Shown: positions 9,944 through 20,185 of the stretch, piece by piece
Numbering within the stretch: position 1 is the stretch's first letter
Layout of the letters: each line of letters begins with the position of its first letter
DNA from: Isoetes engelmannii
Taxonomy: Eukaryota; Streptophyta; Lycopodiopsida; Isoetales; Isoetaceae
NCBI GenBank assembly: GCA_011763485.2
Contig: JAANSK020268270.1
Span: 1-21,481 of the forward strand
Reading direction: 5' to 3'
DNA length: 21,481 nucleotides
Made by a program: the position numbers and the translations under genes
Notes under the pieces: model-generated
The model's input: only the letters and a program-made list of their open reading frames with translations
What the model was told of the DNA's origin: nothing
Database searches by the model: none

Positions 9944-12900
9944 ATGGCGGATCAGATTGATGATATTGCAGAAGAGATCTCATTTCAGGCATTTGATGAT
10001 GATTGTGATCTCCTTGAGAGTCTCTTAAACGAATGCCTAAAGCATGACGTAGATGCGAAATTTACTGCGAAGGTGGAGCGCATCAAGCTTTTAGCTCAGG
10101 TATGAAGCTAATGTGGTGAAGACTTTTATTCTGATGTTTGCATCATAATGCTCTTAATGTTATCATCTGAATAGACTGCATATAACTTGAGAAAAGCTGG
10201 CGTGGAAGATCCAGCTAATTGGCTGTCTACACAACTAGAGAAGGAGCTCTCTAGCATTAATAATGACGAGGCAGTGCATATGGCAAGAGCATTCAGTCAC
10301 TTATTAAACCTCATGGGGACGGCAGAGACGCACCACAGGTATGGCCTCCCCTTATTGTTATTTAACTCGTTCATCTGCCACCTACAGAGAAAAACATAAT
10401 AATCCAATTGCTTATATATTGTAGGTTCAGGCGAAATAGAATGTCAAATGAGTTATCAAAGTCCTGTGATGATGAATTTGGAAGGCTCATTCAGAGTGGC
10501 GTTTCTCCTGATGAGATGTATGATGCTGTTATCAACCAGGTAGATTTAGTAAATTATCACCCTGTTACTACAATATTTTCGCAGTCACTAACATAATGGA
10601 AGTGAGCACAGGAAGTTGAAATTGTGCTGACTGCCCATCCAACTCAGATAAACAGGCGAACCCTGCTCTACAAACATCTTCGCATAGGGGTATGTATGCA
10701 ATGATCCATACTGCTAACTATTATATGACAATGTACTAATATCATTCCATACACAGCGTATTTTGGAACGTAATGATAAAGAAGACTTGTCAAAAGAAGA
10801 CAGGGAGCTTCTTATTGAAGATTTGGTATAAGCCTTTGCTTGCTTATACTAAACTCACAACCAATTATGAGCCATTTTCTTCTTTGATGTTGCTATTCCA
10901 CAGGTCAGAGAAATCACAGCATTATGGCAAACAGATGAGCTGCGGCGCCAACAACCTACTCCAGTGGATGAAGCACGATCAGGTATGCTTGTTTGTTTTA
11001 ATTGTTGAGGTCAAGCCCCAAATCTAACATTTCCTACAGGACTTTACATTGTTGAGCAGTCATTGTGGAAGGCAGTCCCTCAGTATCTGCGACGTGTTAG
11101 CAGTGCTTTAAAAAAGGTATGACAACCACTACGTCAGATTAACAATTAGACTTCATATTCTTGTCAAGTCAGCCCTTAAATATTTGTCAATGATGCAGCA
11201 TACAGGAAAGCCCCTTCCGCTTACAAGCACACCAATCAAGTTTGGCTCCTGGATGGGTGGAGACAGGGATGGGAATCCTAATGTTGTTGCAAAGGTATGT
11301 TAAATTAACCAGTTAGTTTTGGAAATAATGCCAAATCCATTGTGGAAAAGATTAATCTGCCGGTATGTGTTCCAATTGGCATTATCTTCAGACATTTCCA
11401 TACAAGAATAACATTTCTCTGATAATTTATATTTCTTTAGACAACAAGGGAAGTTTGCTGGTTAGCGAGATGGATCGCTGCAGATTTGTACGTGCGAGAA
11501 GTTGATGGATTACGTTTTGAATTCTCAATGAGCCAGTGTAGTGAAAAGCTTGCTCAGTATGCATCTGATATCATGTCCAAAGGTGCATGCAGGATCCCTA
11601 AATATTGCTTGAGTGTTGGCACACTACTGACTTAGTGCCTCTTTCCATCATTACAGAACGAGCGGATGATCACCAGGTTGATAGCTGGTACCAGAAGAGG
11701 GATCGACGGTTGGAACATGTTATTGCAGGTTTAGCTCCAACTGGAGCGGATATGTCTGCTTGCATGGGTGGTAAGAAGTGGCTTATAGTTTCCATAATAA
11801 GTTCGTTAGTAAAATTAGAGATGCGTCCTATTTCCTCTATTGCTCACGGTATTGTTCTTATAACTTTGTCTGCTTGGCCCTATTAGCAGGATGTAAGAAA
11901 ACAGAACAGAACCTACATCGTTAAGGTGTATGGTTACATTCTCGTATTTGTAACTGATAACTTGTTGTAATATACTTCCATAGATGCGGATTGGGCACAA
12001 TCACCTAGGGCTGTTGTAGCAGAACATGCCAAGTTTGGTACATATGTTACTTTCTCTTTCCATGCTATAAAATGGAACTAAGAGCTTGTAATTGCTCTCC
12101 CAGATGCTGATTGGGTGCAATCACCTAGAGGTGCTGGAGGGGATTACGCCAAATTTTTTTCAAATTCTCCAGCACAATCACCTAGAGCTGGTTCTAAGTC
12201 AAGCCAATCAAATCTTGACAAGTTATTAAATCCCCGAATTACTAAACGACCAGACTTTGCTCCATATAGGGTTATATTAGGCCACGTAAGAGAAAAGGTG
12301 AGCACTATGGGGACTACTTTTCAGCACTAAATAGTGAAGTCTCTCATTTCTTTTGTCTGCCCCCACCGTGCACAGCTTATAAACACAAAGAGACATATGG
12401 AAGATCTTCTTGAAGGATTACCTTGCGCTTTTGATCTTAGCGAGTACTACGAGAAAGCTGAAGACGTTTTGGAACCGTTAATGCTTTGTTATGAATCCCT
12501 GGTACTTGTACTTTAAAGTCAAGACTTGCGAATCACTGAACTTCAAAACATCTAATGCTAAAGATTTTACAGGAAGTATGTGGTTCTCGCACATTAGCAG
12601 AAGGAAGGTTACTAGATCTTATTAGAAGGTTAAGAACCTTTGGATTGACTTTAATGAAGTTAGATTTGCGCCAGGTATGATCTAACACTTATGCTCATGA
12701 GTTAATCCATGCGTGTAACATGTCTGTTTCCTCAGGAAGCTGAGAAGCACACTGAAGCTCTTAATGCCATTACGGAATACCTTGAGCTTGGTTCATATAG
12801 CCAATGGAGTGAAGAGAAAAAACTGGATTTTCTCATAACTGAGTTGAAGTCAAAACAGCCACTTTTCCCTCCTAGTATTCCAGTAAAGTTCCTTAAACTA

Positions 12901-14689
12901 TGTTGTAATGCACGTATTGCACGTTTTTCCAGAAATTGGAAATAATCATATCCTTATGCAGGCATCCAGGGATGTTCAGGAAGTCTTGGACACTTTCCGC
13001 ATCGCAGCTGAACTAGGAGATGAATCACTTGGAGCTTATGTTATTTCAATGGCTTCTGAGGTTTAAGATTTCCTATGCAACAATATCTGTCCATTTAAAC
13101 TGCTTGGCTTAACAGTTTAAACACATATCAGGCTAGTGACGTTCTTGCTGTGGAGCTGTTGCAAAAGGAGGCCCGACTTCTGGTTTCTGCAGAGCAAGGA
13201 AGGCCATGTGCTGGCAAAACGTGAGTACATTACTAGAGCATATAAGAAGAGAAGTGGAAATAAATCAATTCCCTATTCTACAAAACGAATAACCTGTAAC
13301 AGGCTCTAGGAGCCTTCAACATTTTGCATATGTAATGCCTGACTTGAGCATTGTGCTTACCCAGATTACGTGTGGCGCCACTGTTTGAAACGCTAACAGA
13401 TTTAGAAGATGCAGCAAACCAAATGCACAAGCTTCTTTCTCTTGATTGGTATCGTGAACATCTAGTTGCAACTCATCAAAGTCATCAAGAGGTGATTTTT
13501 CACGTGAAAGAGATGGCTTAATCGTTTTTGCAGTATAACTCAAGGATGAATATCTTCTCATTAATTGTATACTGCAGGTTATGATTGGTTATTCAGATTC
13601 AGGAAAGGATGCAGGTAGATTTGCAGCAGCTTGGGGGCTATATAAAGCACAGGAACAATTAGTTGCTGTATTTAACGAATATAATATCAAGAGCACATTA
13701 TTTCATGGGCGCGGGGGAAGCGTAGGACGTGGTGGAGGACCCATGTACCTTGCTATCCAGTCCCAACCTCCAGGCTCTATAATGGTAAGCTTCAAAATAC
13801 ACAGGAACATTTGGAATAACATGTGGCTTTACGTGATGCCATTCGCTTCTTTCTTTCTATACAGGGTTCCTTGCGTGTAACTGAACAGGGGGAGATGATC
13901 CAGGCAAAATTTAGTGCACCTGAAAGAGCTGTCCGACAGCTAGAAATATACACAACAGCTGTTTTAAATGCAACTTTGCAACCTCCTAATCCTCCAAGAT
14001 CAGAAAGCTGGCGTGGTGTAATGGACTTAATCTCCGACAAAAGTTGTGAGCAGTATCGAAATGTGGTGTTTCAAAATGAGGACTTTATTCCCTATTTTAA
14101 TGAGGCCACTCCACAGGCTGAACTTGGCAACCTCAACATCGGAAGCCGCCCAACAAGGCGAAAGGCACTAGGAGGAGTTGGTCAGCTAAGAGCAATTCCT
14201 TGGATTTTTGCATGGACACAGACCAGATTTGTATTGCCCATTTGGTTAGGGATTGGTTATGGACTGGAAGCAGCATTTTCAGAAGGTTATGAAGATGATC
14301 TAAACGACATGTATCGTGAATGGCCATTCTTCCAATCCACAATCGATCTGATTGAATCCGTCCTAGCGAAAGCTGATATGACCATAGCAAAACACTACGA
14401 TGATGTTCTGGTATCCCCATCAAGGCAACAGTTTGGAGCAGACCTTAGGAAACAGTTTGATACAACTGTAAAATATGTCCTGGAGATTTCAGGGCACCAG
14501 AAGCTTGCAGAAAACAACAAGACGCTGACTCGACTGATAGAAAGCAGACTGCCATACCTGAATCCGCTTAACCTGCTCCAGGTTGAGGTGCTCCATCGCT
14601 TAAGAAACAACGAGAATAATCCTAAGCTTCGTGATGCATTGCTCATCACCATCAATGGAATTGCTGCTGGCATGCGCAACACAGGCTGA
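9944..14689 (+). CDS. PPC4: Bacterial-type phosphoenolpyruvate carboxylase (BTPC), 20 exons
   Basis: PEPC converts PEP and bicarbonate to oxaloacetate and Pi in the cytosol; the bacterial-type subunit is known to join plant-type PEPC in class-2 hetero-octamers. Exons: 9944-10099, 10175-10338, 10425-10539, 10612-10689, 10757-10825, 10904-10982, 11040-11116, 11199-11294, 11441-11582, 11657-11770, 11984-12037, 12104-12297, 12376-12501, 12573-12674, 12736-12882, 12962-13060, 13132-13220, 13365-13491, 13578-13784, 13865-14689. All introns are GT-AG and all phases close, giving 1019 residues, close to the family's usual 1030-1070. Visible motifs: VLTAHPTQ with catalytic His154, [12 protein letters not shown] (262-273), [10 protein letters not shown] (680-689), [14 protein letters not shown] (718-731), QGEMIQAKF in the last exon and the BTPC-specific RNTG carboxyl end instead of QNTG. 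The amino end [17 protein letters not shown] matches BTPC and lacks the plant-type SIDAQLR phosphosite. Residues 326-446 are the low-complexity BTPC insert. The start is the first in-frame ATG with family conservation immediately after it. The gene appears intact. Confidence 0.95.
11984..12037 (+). other. BTPC exon 11, a 54-nt frame-neutral exon duplicated from exon 12
   Basis: This exon begins and ends in phase 1 and is exactly 18 codons long, so its loss would keep the frame. It encodes [19 protein letters not shown] (with split end codons). The first 54 nt of exon 12 (12104-12157) encode [18 protein letters not shown]; the two stretches agree at about 40 of 54 bases, 22 of the first 25. 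The separating intron is only 66 nt. The simplest reading is a tandem duplication of an exon start together with its acceptor. It lies in the disordered BTPC insert. Confidence 0.8.
12104..12195 (+). repeat. QSPR repeats encoded in BTPC exons 11 and 12
   Basis: The 11-mer CAATCACCTAG occurs exactly three times in coding sequence: 11998-12008 (exon 11), 12118-12128 and 12175-12185 (both exon 12). They encode AQSPRA, VQSPRG and AQSPRA. The third copy also shares GCACAATCACCTAG and the following GCTG with exon 11. All three are Ser-Pro-Arg sites within the disordered segment. Confidence 0.8.
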
Positions 14690-14800
14690 TCAGAGATATA
14701 TAAACCCTCAATAATCGTGGCCCCTTGGAGCCTTCGTGTTCTGCGTATGTTATCTTAAATATGCATAATATGTTATCTTAAATAAAGTCATAAATAAAGG
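14690..14800 (+). terminator. BTPC 3' UTR and probable polyadenylation region
   Basis: After the TGA (14687-14689) about 58 bp of unique sequence is followed by AATAAA-type signals within TTAAATAAAGTCATAAATAAAGG (split here into two blocks, 14778-14800). The same A/T-rich block recurs at 18732-18810 as the start of the second LTR, so the available poly(A) signals are probably part of the retroelement. The transcript therefore likely ends inside or at the edge of the LTR. Confidence 0.5.
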
Positions 14801-15121
14801 AGATTTCCAAATATTCTCGCCTCCGTTAGTTAGACGTGAACAATCGAGCCTCGGTTACCTTTTCAATCCCACTATTTTGACAAATGTGCAAAATTTGAAT
14901 CCAATCGCCTCCAGAATTTAGATGTTCATTGTTCTAGCTTAATAAATTGATGTAGGATAGGTGAATAAGAAATCCAAGCTAGAAAGTTGTCTATTACAGA
15001 ATGTCAACAATTATTGTTTTCATTACGGTTTGAGATGCCAAGGCCCTGAACATGATGCAGAGAATGAGCAATATCCCCATTTATCATGATCCTAGCAGTA
15101 AACATAGGTTTGTGCAACATA

Positions 15122-16312
15122 TTAAGAGGGGGTTAACTTATTTCTTGAGTGGGTTATGTGCTTGGAAACCTTTTGGTTGGTGGAGTTTCTCGCGTGGAAA
15201 CCCTAGGTAATCCACGTGAACCACTAGGTTTCGTCCATGTGGCATCCCAGTCTGCAAGTTCTTGGGGTTTTCTGTTTTCTCCGAGTTGAAGGATTTTCGT
15301 GGAGCTGCGACGACGAGGCGCTGCGAGGCATTTGAGACCGCTTGGCGATCCGGTGAAGCATTTAGGCCAAGATTTAGCTTCTAAGGTTTAGATTTATGCT
15401 TATTTTTTAGTTTCTAATGATTTTTCCATGTTCCAGGTCCTATTTTGTCTTCAGCTCCACGATTTTCTTGGCGCCTGCAGTTGATACTGTGTTTAGGGCC
15501 AGGCGTCGGATACTGTATTTTCATTGCCGCAATCCGGTTTTGAAGGCACTTGGCGTTGATTTTCTTTTGTTTACCTGCAGGTTAAGATTCTTTGAAGTTT
15601 ATCTCACATTTACTTTAAGCTTCTTCTGTTTATGTGAATTTCCTCTCTTTTTTTAGGTTGTTACTCATCTTTGGGGTCGATTTCGCTTGATTTACCTCAA
15701 GTTTAACGATTCTAGAGCCTTTTTGTTGATTTTTGACGAGCTTTCTAGATTTTCCAGGTAATTTTTCGAGTTTTATCTTGCATGCAGTAGATTTCTTAGT
15801 GCATTTGTCCTGCATGCACTGGTTTCTTGTTTTTTAATTACAGATCTGTTGAAACATGGAAGCAACAAGGAAATATTGAAGTTTTTCCTCTTGGAAAAGT
15901 TCTACTTTGAACTTCTATTTCTAATTGCAAGCTGATAACTATGGCATTTTTGTGCCTTGGAAAGTCTTGTACCTGTAATTGCATTTTGGACGCTATGAAT
16001 TAGATGTTATACTGTGAACTTCTACTCTTGCGAATAAATGTATGCTTGAGAAACTTTTTGCTTGAGAAACTCTGAGAATGTTCTGAACTTTACTGGACTT
16101 TCAATGGATTTCAAATATTCTGGCATTTAACATTGGCGGTGCAGTAGCGGATCCGCCAAGTAATCTAAAGCACAAATTACCTAAAATAAACAATGGATGA
16201 AAAACCCAGAAACCTAGTGGTCCCACTGGTTTACGTGAAATAACCCATGAGGGCGGCAAGCCGAGTGGGTTATTTCACGTAACCCGCTAGAGGGGTAACT
16301 TGGCCCCCTTAA
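15122..16312. repeat. TTAA-flanked palindrome in the 5' LTR, split by an insertion
   Basis: The palindrome begins TTAAGAGGGG (15122) and ends CCCCCTTAA (16312). Its left half runs to GTGGGTTATGTG (15160) and its right half resumes with AAATAACCC (16238). Comparison with the uninterrupted version at 20072-20185 shows that the insertion sits in the loop of the first small hairpin. Confidence 0.75.
15161..16228. mobile_element. 1068-bp insertion in the 5' LTR, possible non-autonomous MULE
   Basis: The segment is absent from both other LTR copies. It is flanked by GGTTATGTG (15152-15160) and GTTTACGTG (16229-16237), which agree at seven of nine bases, as expected of a Mutator-type target duplication. 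No long terminal inverted repeat is obvious; CACGTGAACCACTAGGTTTC near 15213 resembles the reverse complement of the right end (16211-16237) with an 8-bp gap. There is no protein-coding frame of interest. Several pyrimidine tracts followed by AG occur inside (for example near 15437, 15580, 15654 and 15757), so the cargo might be captured gene-leader or intron sequence, but I cannot name a source. Confidence 0.6.
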
Positions 16313-16871
16313 ATCAGGGGGCTGAGAAATTTATCCGAGGAAACAGTAGGAAAACGAACAAGCGGTTTCAGAAAACAATATGCATGTGCTCTTGCTTGTT
16401 TGTCCTTGCTTAAAATGGGGTAGATTTGTTCCAAAAGATCTTGCCGTTGCTACAGATCTTAAGAGGACACAGACCATGGCCCAACAATAGTCTACTAGGA
16501 TTTCGTATTCAATGCTCAAGGTTTTCTCAGTCTGACCTGCTCCAAAGCACTGGATTTGGCCAGAAAGGCAATATCTATTTGCTCCAAAGCATGTGTGGCT
16601 GCTTCATAGGCCTTGATTTGGATGGATTTGGCCAAAAATGCCCCGAAGTTGAGCATGAAGAGCAGGGGGGCGCCATAGTCATTGATATATATATGCTAAA
16701 GTCGTGGCATGGACCTTTGGGCCTTTTGTCCAAAGGGGGATATGTTCCCTTAGTGGCAAAGGGTAGCAAGCTATATAGTTGCTTGGGGCAGAGCTCAAGG
16801 GCAGTTGTGTTTTGGTTGTGAGCTCGTGGTTGGGTGGAGAGATAGCTTGCCACGTCACGTGTTCATTTCAT

Positions 16872-16883
16872 TGGTATCAGAGC
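16872..16883 (+). other. Primer-binding site for initiator-Met tRNA
   Basis: TGGTATCAGAGC is complementary to the 3' end of plant initiator-Met tRNA and lies one base after the LTR's terminal CA. This is the standard priming position and fixes the 5' LTR end and the strand of the element. Confidence 0.9.
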
Positions 16884-16891
16884 GACAAGTT

Positions 16892-18560
16892 ATGATGGTC
16901 GAATCTTCTGCCAATGCTAACTTTGAAGCGGACAAACTAAGGGAAAAACTTTTTGAGATGGAGAATGATCATGCGCTCATGAAGGAGAAACTTGCAGCTG
17001 CTGAGGCTCGTATTGCTGAGCTTCAGGAGATGGATTCTCTTCGTGCGCAGGTCGCACAGTGTAGCAGGCTGCAGTGCGTCCATGTAGTGGCATCAAGACT
17101 GGTGCCAATGTTAAAATTGAATTCAAAACGTATTCTGCTGCTACTAGTGATGCGGATGAGCTTTTCGCGTGGCTGCGGGATTTGAATTCATATTTTGCTA
17201 AGACAAAAGATGACGAAGACACTCAGTTATATTTTGCTGAGCGTCATCTAGATGGTGTGGCCTCAAGTTTTCTATGAAAGAGGCGAATGGCTTTCGGAAG
17301 AAACCAATGGGTTCTGTCACTGGGTCTCGGTCATTCAAACGCCCATATGCAGACCCTGGAGATAATGTACGTGTTGGAGACAAAGAGCCAAAGGAATCAT
17401 TTCAAGCACGCAAGAAGCGGCTTATGCAACAGAAAATGTTTTGTATGTTATTCGACTGACCATAAGTTTTATGAATGACCTACTTATCTCGAGAAGAAGA
17501 AAGGGGAGCCTAAAGCACCAAGTCTATTCTTAAGTCTGGGACTATGAAAGAGGAAAAAGGTAAAAAAGTAGCTTCTATTCGTGGAGATTGTCAAGGAAAA
17601 AATAATGTTACTATCCAGGAGGTCTCGAATACGAACTCTGTTGAGAATAGTAGTCTTCTAAGGTTTTGGGCTATTGTTCAAGATAAAAAAGTACATGTCC
17701 TATTCGATTCAGTATTGAGTTTAATGTAATATCTGCTAAGTTGGTAAAGGAACTCAAATTAACTTTTGTGCCTTTATCCAGTGATGTAGAATTGGCTTTC
17801 TCATTCTTGAACCTTGCACCTCCACCTTCTGCATTCATGGTCAAGGATGTCGAATTTCAAATACAAGGATATATCTCTAAACGTTCTTTCATGGTTTCTG
17901 AATCTTGGAGGTATGGATGTTATTCTAGGGATGTCGTGGCATTAGGCTATCAATCCTCTGATAGATTGGAAGGGGGGTACTGTCATGTTAGCATTGGAAG
18001 GGGGTAAAAAGACCTTCAAGTTAGTGAAGGATGACATCTTTCCCCAATTCCAACTATTTCAGTTGTATAGTTTAAACGTTTGGCAATGAAATGTCATTCT
18101 GTTTATTTGGTGCTTGAGCATCATAAGCCTAGTTTCTCTCCCCAACGTGTCGAGGACCATAGGATTGATCTTCTTCCTGGGAAAGTACCTCCTAATCAAG
18201 CTCCTTATTGGAGAATGCATGGCCAACAAGAGGAGATTAGGCGCCAACTTGATGAGTTACTTCAAGCTGGATTGATCCTCCATTGTTCTTCACCTTTTGG
18301 TGCTCCAGTCTTGTTGGTTAAGAAAAACAATGGTTCCTGGCGCATGTGTATAGATTATCGTGCTTTGAATAAGATCACCGTCAACAATAAGTTCCCTATT
18401 CCAGGGCAGATGATTTGTTTGATCAACTCCAAGGTGCCTCAGTTTTTAGTCGTCTTGATCTTAAGTCGCCAATGGAATGCGTTTTGGTTTTTATTATTTA
18501 CTGCTATGATCAGCTGTAAAGAGAATTACGAGTATGGTTATTTCAATCCTACCTCTTAAC
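16892..18560 (+). pseudogene. Ty3/gypsy gag-pol fossil, broken
   Basis: Recognisable parts in order are a gag-like amino end with a predicted coiled coil (about 16892-17035), the retrotransposon gag domain (about 17110-17275), a zinc-knuckle remnant (about 17430-17490), a protease-like VLFDS segment (about 17690-17715), and the amino part of a gypsy reverse transcriptase (about 18120-18440) with [12 protein letters not shown] and [14 protein letters not shown]. The copy is broken in many places (at least five) and lacks the catalytic half of RT, RNase H and integrase. Host domestication is not suggested. Confidence 0.8.
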
Positions 18561-18731
18561 AACTTCGGAAATTTATGGACCATGCAAAGTCCAAATCGTG
18601 CTTATAGGACCTGATTTACTTGAAATGCAAATTCCAGAACACGTGCTTCCACCTTAAGCATTTCATTAATTATGTGCAATACCTGCTTTAGTGTTCTCAA
18701 GTGGCCCGTAAATGCATCTTAAAGATGCATA
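18561..18731. other. Unassigned retroelement-internal DNA before the 3' LTR
   Basis: About 170 bp of AT-rich sequence between the last RT-like codons and the first TGTTATC of the 3' LTR. Nothing is recognisable; it may be remnant 3' internal sequence joined by deletion. Confidence 0.4.
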
Positions 18732-18830
18732 TGTTATCATAAATAAAGTCATAAATAAAATGTTATCTTAAATATGCATATGTTATCTTAAATAAAGTCA
18801 TAAATAAAGGAGAATTCCAAATATTTTCTA

Positions 18831-19106
18831 AAACTTTTACCTTTATGGGGCTGTTTATCATCGTCACGACGGTGCCCCGTTTTTCCTGGAGAAACCTCAA
18901 GAAAAGGTGGTGACGGTCGCGAATAAAGGTCCGTTCACATGCAACCATCACCCAAGAGGGGCCCTGTTATACCTCGTGTAAATTGGCCATGGCGGGTGAA
19001 GGTGGATGTAAAATAGTGAGCCCTTTTACCTGATGGTGATGGCGACTTCATTGCATGTGAGCCCAGCCTAACAGCCAGCTCTTTTTTCGTAGATGACTCT
19101 CAACCT
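18831..19106. mobile_element. About 275-bp insertion in the 3' LTR, hairpin-rich
   Basis: Compared with the 5' LTR, extra sequence separates CCAAATATTTTCT (ending near 18829) from ACATATAAGTCCC (19107). It is GC-richer than its surroundings and contains inverted pairs, such as GGGGC...GCCCC at 18847-18878 and TTCACATGCAACCATCACCC (18934-18953) against GGTGATGG...TTGCATGTGAGCCC (19036-19064). This suggests a small non-autonomous DNA element, but no clean terminal repeat or target duplication is visible, and a deletion in the 5' LTR is an alternative explanation. Confidence 0.45.
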
Positions 19107-19419
19107 CACATATAAGTCCCTCTAACCAATGCGTTAATAATCGAGCCTCGATTACCTCTTCAATTCCACTATTTTGACAAATGTGCTAGATTTGGATCCA
19201 ATCGCCTCGAGAATGTAGATGTTCATTGTTCTAGCTTAATAAATTGATGTACGATAGGTGAATAAGAAATCCAGGCTAGAAAGTTCCCTATTACAGAATG
19301 TCAGCAATTATTGTTTTCATTAGGGTTTGAGATACCAAGGCCCTGGACATGATGCAGCGAATGAGCAGTATCCCCATTTATCATGCTCTCTAGCAGCAAA
19401 CATAGATTTGTGCAACATA

Positions 19420-19498
19420 TTAAGAGGGGTTAACTTACCCATTAAGCCGAGTGGGTTATTTCACATAACCCACTAGAGGGGTAACTTGACCCGCTTAA
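19420..19498. repeat. TTAA-flanked palindrome, deleted version
   Basis: This copy runs from TTAAGAGGGG to CCGCTTAA but has only one of the two small GTGGGTTAT/ATAACCCAC hairpins. About 35 bp present at 20095-20135 are missing, so the left hairpin was lost. Confidence 0.75.
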
Positions 19499-20071
19499 AT
19501 CAGGGGCTGAGCAATTTATTCGAGGAAACAGCAGGACAAGCGTTTTCAGAAAACAATTTGCATGTGATCTTGCTTGTTTGTCCTTGCTTAAAATGGGGTA
19601 AATTTGGTCCAAAGGATCTTGTCGCTGATACAGATCTTCTTAAGAGGACACAGACCATGGCCCAACAATAGTCTGCTAGGATTTTGTATTCAATGCTCAA
19701 GGTTTTCTCAGTTTGACCTGCTCCAAAGCACTAGATTTGACCAGAAAGGGCAATATCTATTTGCTCACATATAAGTCCCCTAACCAATGCGTTAACAATT
19801 GAGCCTCGGTTACCTTTTCAATCCCATTATTTTGACAAATGTGCTAGATTTAATCTAATCGCCTCGAGAATGTAGATGTCCATTTTTCTAGCTTAATAAA
19901 TTGGTGTAGGATAGGTGAATAAGAAATCCAAGCTAGAAAGTCGTGTAGTACAGAATGTCAATAAGTTTTCATTACGGTTTGAGATGCCAAGGCCCTGAAC
20001 ATGATGCAGAGAATGAGCAATATCCCCATTTATCATGCTCTCTAGCATCAAACATAGGTTTGTCCAACATA

Positions 20072-20185
20072 TTAAGAGGGGATTAACTTACCCCTTGAGT
20101 GGGTTATGTGAAATAACTCACGAGGGCGGCAGGACAAGTGGGTTATTTCACATAACCCACTAGAGGGGTAACTTGACCCCCTTAA
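20072..20185. repeat. TTAA-flanked palindrome, complete version (114 bp)
   Basis: TTAA flanks both ends. The two halves, each about 50 bp, are inverted copies separated by about 18 bp (GAGGGCGGCAGGACAA). Each half contains its own small hairpin: GTGGGTTAT-GTGAA-ATAACTCAC and GTGGGTTAT-TTCAC-ATAACCCAC. The form fits a tiny TTAA- or TTA-duplicating MITE that entered the LTR before its copies separated. Confidence 0.75.

Larger units (their letters stand above)
14771..16870 (+). repeat. 5' LTR, about 1.02 kb plus a 1068-bp insertion
   Basis: The LTR starts with TGTTATCTTAAAT (14771, or the preceding copy at 14748) and ends with TTCA at 16870, one base before the primer-binding site. It matches the 3' LTR sequences at 18761-19765 and 19766-20557 through landmarks such as GAGCCTCGGTTACC, CTAGCTTAATAAATTG, GATGCCAAGGCCCTGAACATG, ACAGACCATGGCC and GGCTGCTTCATAGG. 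The final 185 bp (16685-16870) have no match in the window because the 3' LTR is cut off there. An insertion splits the LTR at 15161-16228. Confidence 0.75.

Noticed and set aside
11605-11886. 93-codon open frame read as an independent gene
   Set aside because: It runs through intron 9, exon 10 and intron 10 of the BTPC gene; only the exon 10 part is conserved.
14133-14682. Minus-strand open frames of 95 and 96 codons opposite the last BTPC exon
   Set aside because: They are shadows of a strongly conserved coding exon on the + strand.
16426-16821. 131-codon open frame on the + strand, with a 92-codon frame opposite it
   Set aside because: It lies inside the 5' LTR, the related sequence in the 3' LTR is not open, and no protein family is recognisable.
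16872-16883. TGGTATCAGAGC as part of a tRNA gene
   Set aside because: No tRNA cloverleaf surrounds it; its place one base after a terminal CA identifies it as a retroelement primer-binding site.
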